Below are positions 61,029-64,000 of a DNA stretch of 64,000 nt, piece by piece (the first letter of the stretch is position 1; every line of letters starts with the position of its first letter). The position numbers and the translations under genes are program-made. Source of the DNA: an uncultured Oscillospiraceae bacterium (GTDB taxonomy: Bacteria; Bacillota; Clostridia; Oscillospirales; Ruminococcaceae). The DNA lies in the NCBI GenBank assembly GCA_934481385.1, contig CAKSPD010000001.1:186001-250000 (forward strand), read 5' to 3'. Below the pieces are notes generated by a model. The model was not told the origin of the DNA. It saw only the letters and a list, made by a program, of their open reading frames with translations, and did not search any database.

Positions 61029-62276
61029 ATGAATATAATAGATATTATCTCAAAGACAAAACATAAAATTCCGCTTGAAAAATCTGAAATAAGATTTCTT
61101 GTCGAAAACTATACAAACGGAAATATCCCTGATTATCAGATGTCAGCGTGGCTTATGGCAGTATGCCTCAATTCACTGACAGATTCTGAAACTGCTGAAC
61201 TTACTCTTGCTATGCGTGACAGCGGTGAAATTCTTGACTTAAGCCGTATAAACGGAATTACTGTTGATAAACACAGCACAGGCGGAGTAGGTGACAAAAC
61301 AAGTCTTATAATAGGCCCTGCCGTTGGAGCATGCGGAGTGTATGTCCCTAAAATGTCCGGCAGAGGTCTGGGACATACGGGCGGAACTATTGACAAGCTC
61401 GAAAGTATTGAGGGATACCGCACTGAAATGTCGCTTGATGAATTTATATCAATCGTAAACAAAACAGGTTTTTCAATAATTTCACAGAATGAAAATCTCT
61501 GTCCGGCTGATAAAAAAATATATGCTCTGAGAAATTCAACGGGAACTGTTGACAGCATACCGCTTATATGTTCAAGTATTATGAGCAAAAAATTAGCTGT
61601 TTCCGCAGACTGTATACTTCTTGATGTAAAATACGGTTCGGGAGCTTTTATGAAAACCAGAACTGATGCTGAAAAACTTGCGTCACTTATGGAAACAGCA
61701 GGAATAAATGCCGGAAAGAAATGCCGTTGTGATGTGACTGATATGAATTCTCCTCTCGGAATGAACATCGGAAACGCTCTTGAAGTAAAAGAGGCTGTTG
61801 AAATTCTTCAGGGTAAAAACAAGGGCAGTCTTTATGAACTCTGCATAGATTTAATTTCTGATATGCTTGAACTCGCAGGTCAGGACAATTGCAGGGAAAA
61901 AGCTGAAAATGCAATCGGTTCGGGAAAGGCTCTTGAAGTATTCAGAAAAACAATAGAACTTCATGGGGGGAATTATAAAATATGCGATGATACTTCGCTT
62001 CTTCCGCAGGCAAAATATTCCTTTGAAGTAAAATCAGACCGCACCGGAACTGTTTCAGAAATAAACAGTGAGGAAATCGGAATGACTTCCCTCTTGCTCG
62101 GAGCAGGAAGAATTACAAAAAATCAGCCTGTTGATTCCACAGCAGGAATAATTCTGAACTGCAAAAAAGGCGATTGCATTCATAAGGGCGATTTGCTTAT
62201 GACTCTTTATTCTTCAAAAATTTCTGATTTTTCCGATTCAGAAAAACGTGCGTTAAATTCAATGAAAATTATGTGA
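61029..62276 (+). CDS. pdp: pyrimidine-nucleoside phosphorylase
   Basis: Splits thymidine or uridine with phosphate to base and pentose-1-phosphate. 415 residues. Signatures are the phosphate-binding KHSTGGVGDKTSLIIGP (about 80-96), MSGRGLGHTGGTIDKLES, and the LLDVKYGSGAFMKT segment; the C-terminal domain ends in DCIHKGDLL. AAAGGAAG precedes the ATG. Works with upp at the other end of pyrimidine salvage in this window. Confidence 0.95.
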   Translation: MNIIDIISKTKHKIPLEKSEIRFLVENYTNGNIPDYQMSAWLMAVCLNSLTDSETAELTLAMRDSGEILDLSRINGITVDKHSTGGVGDKTSLIIGPAVGACGVYVPKMSGRGLGHTGGTIDKLESIEGYRTEMSLDEFISIVNKTGFSIISQNENLCPADKKIYALRNSTGTVDSIPLICSSIMSKKLAVSADCILLDVKYGSGAFMKTRTDAEKLASLMETAGINAGKKCRCDVTDMNSPLGMNIGNALEVKEAVEILQGKNKGSLYELCIDLISDMLELAGQDNCREKAENAIGSGKALEVFRKTIELHGGNYKICDDTSLLPQAKYSFEVKSDRTGTVSEINSEEIGMTSLLLGAGRITKNQPVDSTAGIILNCKKGDCIHKGDLLMTLYSSKISDFSDSEKRALNSMKIM

Positions 62277-62293
62277 AATTTTTATAATTTCTC

Positions 62294-62322
62294 TTGACGA
62301 TTTTTGTCGTCTGTGGTATAAT
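62294..62322 (+). promoter_or_regulatory. promoter of the zinc-ribbon protein
   Basis: TTGACG (62294-62299), 17-base spacer, TATAAT (62317-62322), about 33 bases before the start codon. Confidence 0.78.
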
Positions 62323-62355
62323 ATATACATCATTATTAATCAGGAGGCTTTTATT

Positions 62356-62883
62356 ATGGGATTCTTCGATAAACTTAAAGATATGGCAGGAGATGCCGGA
62401 GATGCTATCTCAAAAGGTGCTAAAAACGTTACTGACAGCTCTAAAAAAATGGTTGAAAAAACAAAACTTAAAAGCAAAATCTCAAAACTTGAAGAAGATA
62501 TTGAAAAGAAATATGCTGAAATCGGTAAGCAGTATTTCAAGATAAATTCTGCTAATCCGCCTGAAGAATACGCAGAAATGATTAACTTCATTATTGAATC
62601 ACAGAAACAGATTTCTGAAATTCAGGCTGAAATCATTGCTATGGACAATAAATATATCTGCCCTACATGCGGTGCTGGTATTCCTGAAAATGCAAAATTC
62701 TGTTCATCATGCGGTGCAAGATTTGAAAAGCCGGCTACTTCTGAAACATTTAATGCTCCGGCACATAAATGTCCTAAGTGCAATGCTGATATTGAACCCG
62801 ATGCTAAATTCTGTACATCATGCGGTGCTAAATTTGATGAAACAGAAACAGTTTCTTCCGATGATGTAGAAATAATAGGCTGA
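62356..62883 (+). CDS. coiled-coil protein with two zinc ribbons
   Basis: A 175-residue protein. An amphipathic, Ala/Gly/Lys-rich N-terminus (about 1-35), a coiled coil (about 38-95), then two zinc ribbons each of CPxC-x13-CxxC form: CPTCGAGIPENAKFCSSCG (about 102) and CPKCNADIEPDAKFCTSCG (about 139). Common in clostridia, function unknown; the ribbons may mediate protein contacts. GGAGG precedes the ATG. Confidence 0.85.
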   Translation: MGFFDKLKDMAGDAGDAISKGAKNVTDSSKKMVEKTKLKSKISKLEEDIEKKYAEIGKQYFKINSANPPEEYAEMINFIIESQKQISEIQAEIIAMDNKYICPTCGAGIPENAKFCSSCGARFEKPATSETFNAPAHKCPKCNADIEPDAKFCTSCGAKFDETETVSSDDVEIIG

Positions 62884-62949
62884 TTTATATAAAAATATCA
62901 TTATTCAGATGAATTATATTGTCACTAACGATAAAAAAATTCAAAACAC

Positions 62950-62978
62950 TTGACAAATCAGCTTTTATGCTGTAAAAT
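62950..62978 (+). promoter_or_regulatory. promoter of glnN
   Basis: TTGACA (62950-62955), exactly 17 bases, TAAAAT (62973-62978). The start point is about 100 bases before glnN. Confidence 0.8.
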
Positions 62979-63018
62979 AAATACATCAAGTGAATAACTT
63001 AATCAATATTGAAACAAT

Positions 63019-63067
63019 GGCGTTTCGGTTGTAAAAATTATATTTTACAGTCGAAATGCCTTTTTTT
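63019..63067 (+). terminator. intrinsic terminator in the glnN leader
   Basis: An 18-bp stem (63019-63036 with 63043-63060, several G-U pairs) over the loop ATTATA, followed by seven T residues. It lies between the promoter and the ribosome site, so it ends most transcripts unless it is undone. This is an attenuator by position. Confidence 0.85.
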
Positions 63068-63086
63068 AATTCAAGGAGGATATATT

Positions 63087-64000
63087 ATGACAGAAAATAA
63101 TCAGTCAGTTGCAGAATATTTTGGCTGTAACGTATTCAGCGATACAATTATGAGAGCAAGACTCCCTAAAAACATCTACAAATCAGTTATGAAAACAAAG
63201 AAATTCGGCGTTCCGCTTGAACAGTCTGTTGCAGATGTTGTTGCTAATGCCATGAAAGACTGGGCTGTTGAAAAAGGGGCTACACACTATACTCACTGGT
63301 TCCAGCCTATGACAGGCGTTACTGCTGAAAAACATGACTCTTTCATCTCTCCTACTCCTGACGGCGGTATCATTCTTGAATTTTCAGGCAAGGAACTTGT
63401 AAAAGGTGAACCTGATGCATCATCATTCCCTTCAGGCGGTCTTAGAGCTACTTTTGAGGCAAGAGGCTATACAGCATGGGACCCTACTTCAAATGCTTTC
63501 ATTAAGGACGGTACTCTTTATATTCCTACTGCTTTCTGTTCATATACAGGTGAAATTCTCGACAAGAAAACACCTCTCCTTCGTTCTATGGAAGTAGTAA
63601 GCGAACAGGCACTCCGTATCCTCAGACTTTTCGGAAATAATACTGCTACAAGAGTTACTACTACTGTCGGCCCTGAACAGGAATATTTCCTTGTTGATAA
63701 AAAATATTTCGACCAGCGTGAAGATTTGGTTATTACAGGCAGAACACTTTTCGGTGCAAAACCTCCTAAGGGTCAGGAACTCGAAGACCACTATTTCGGA
63801 AATATCAAGCAGAGAGTTTCAGACTATATGAAGGATTTGGATAAGGAACTCTGGAAACTCGGTATCTATGCAAAAACTAAGCATAATGAAGTTGCTCCGG
63901 CACAGCATGAACTTGCTCCTATTTTCACAACTTCAAATATAGCTGCTGACCACAATCAGCTTACTATGGAAATTATGAAGAAAATCGCTCTCCAGCATGG
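63087..64000 (+). CDS. glnN: type III glutamine synthetase, N-terminal part (cut by window edge)
   Basis: Joins ammonia and glutamate to make glutamine. Type III (GlnN) enzymes have about 700 residues; 304 codons are in the window. The N-terminal [20 protein letters not shown], the [17 protein letters not shown] segment, [17 protein letters not shown], the catalytic [11 protein letters not shown] and [13 protein letters not shown] are characteristic of the family and set it apart from GlnA types I and II. AAGGAGG precedes the ATG at 63087. Runs off the right edge. Preceded by a leader with terminator, so it is probably controlled by attenuation. Confidence 0.97.
   Translation, partial: MTENNQSVAEYFGCNVFSDTIMRARLPKNIYKSVMKTKKFGVPLEQSVADVVANAMKDWAVEKGATHYTHWFQPMTGVTAEKHDSFISPTPDGGIILEFSGKELVKGEPDASSFPSGGLRATFEARGYTAWDPTSNAFIKDGTLYIPTAFCSYTGEILDKKTPLLRSMEVVSEQALRILRLFGNNTATRVTTTVGPEQEYFLVDKKYFDQREDLVITGRTLFGAKPPKGQELEDHYFGNIKQRVSDYMKDLDKELWKLGIYAKTKHNEVAPAQHELAPIFTTSNIAADHNQLTMEIMKKIALQH

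Noticed and set aside
1..64000. tRNA, rRNA, CRISPR, IS element or prophage
   Set aside because: I saw no cloverleaf-type sequence with CCA end, no regular repeat-spacer array and no transposase or integrase frame; short tRNAs could be missed by eye but the gaps are nearly all explained.

Overview
The window reads as one contiguous piece of chromosome from an AT-rich, low-GC Gram-positive of the Ruminococcus/Oscillospiraceae type. This rests on strong AGGAGG-type ribosome sites, several TTG starts, division genes of the divIVA-ylmH-sepF type, S-box (SAM-I), T-box and FMN leaders, a type III glutamine synthetase, a dockerin-bearing secreted protein, and endospore genes (spoIIID, a PdaA-type deacetylase, a BofA-like protein). 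I see no rRNA, tRNA, CRISPR array, transposase or prophage. Both ends cut genes: ileS on the left and glnN on the right. The species cannot be fixed from sequence alone; a relative of spore-forming, dockerin-using ruminococci is my inference.

Layout. 1-12.9 kb (minus strand): miaB-ylbF-mutS-mutL-miaA-hfq, then an orphan HlyD-like adaptor, ylmE, sepF, ylmH, divIVA and ileS. This joins tRNA modification, mismatch repair and RNA chaperone functions to cell division. 13-17.5 kb (minus): an ECF-type sigma factor, a DUF4367 membrane protein and a dockerin protein in apparent operon, plus a large membrane-anchored protein. 17.6-22.4 kb: small regulators and spore genes (DUF1540, ireB, pdaA-like, NUDIX, DUF1836, spoIIID) and a VWA lipoprotein. 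22.5-26.4 kb: an orphan oligopeptide-binding lipoprotein, a VanY-like protein that has lost its catalytic residues, a TSCPD protein and a YdcF-type protein. 26.4-31.9 kb: a MoxR-DUF58-transglutaminase-DUF308 operon with its own promoter and terminator.

32-36 kb (minus): upp, rpiB, tsaB, tsaE and fhs. 36-39 kb: a zinc-uptake operon (Fur-family regulator, znuA, znuC, znuB) behind a consensus promoter with a near-perfect Fur/Zur-type palindrome. 39-41.5 kb (minus): a second sigma/membrane-protein pair ending in a 39-codon gene whose ribosome site lies in a hairpin. 41.7-43.1 kb: metK under a SAM-I riboswitch. 43.3-47.2 kb: pcrA and pyk. 47.2-50.2 kb (minus): a sortase operon and an unrelated-looking low-GC gene.

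50.3-54 kb (minus): pheS-pheT behind a T-box leader. 54.1-58.9 kb: a small membrane protein, then ribD-ribE-ribBA-ribH and a translationally coupled HAD phosphatase under an FMN riboswitch. 59-61 kb: a phosphodiesterase and a four-gene cluster of small proteins ending in a BofA-like protein. 61-64 kb: pyrimidine-nucleoside phosphorylase, a zinc-ribbon protein and glnN behind an intrinsic-terminator leader.

The best candidates for undescribed biology are the sigma/DUF4367/dockerin operon, the second sigma operon with its 39-codon gene, the BofA-linked small-gene cluster, the HAD phosphatase at the end of the riboflavin operon, and the glnN leader attenuator.
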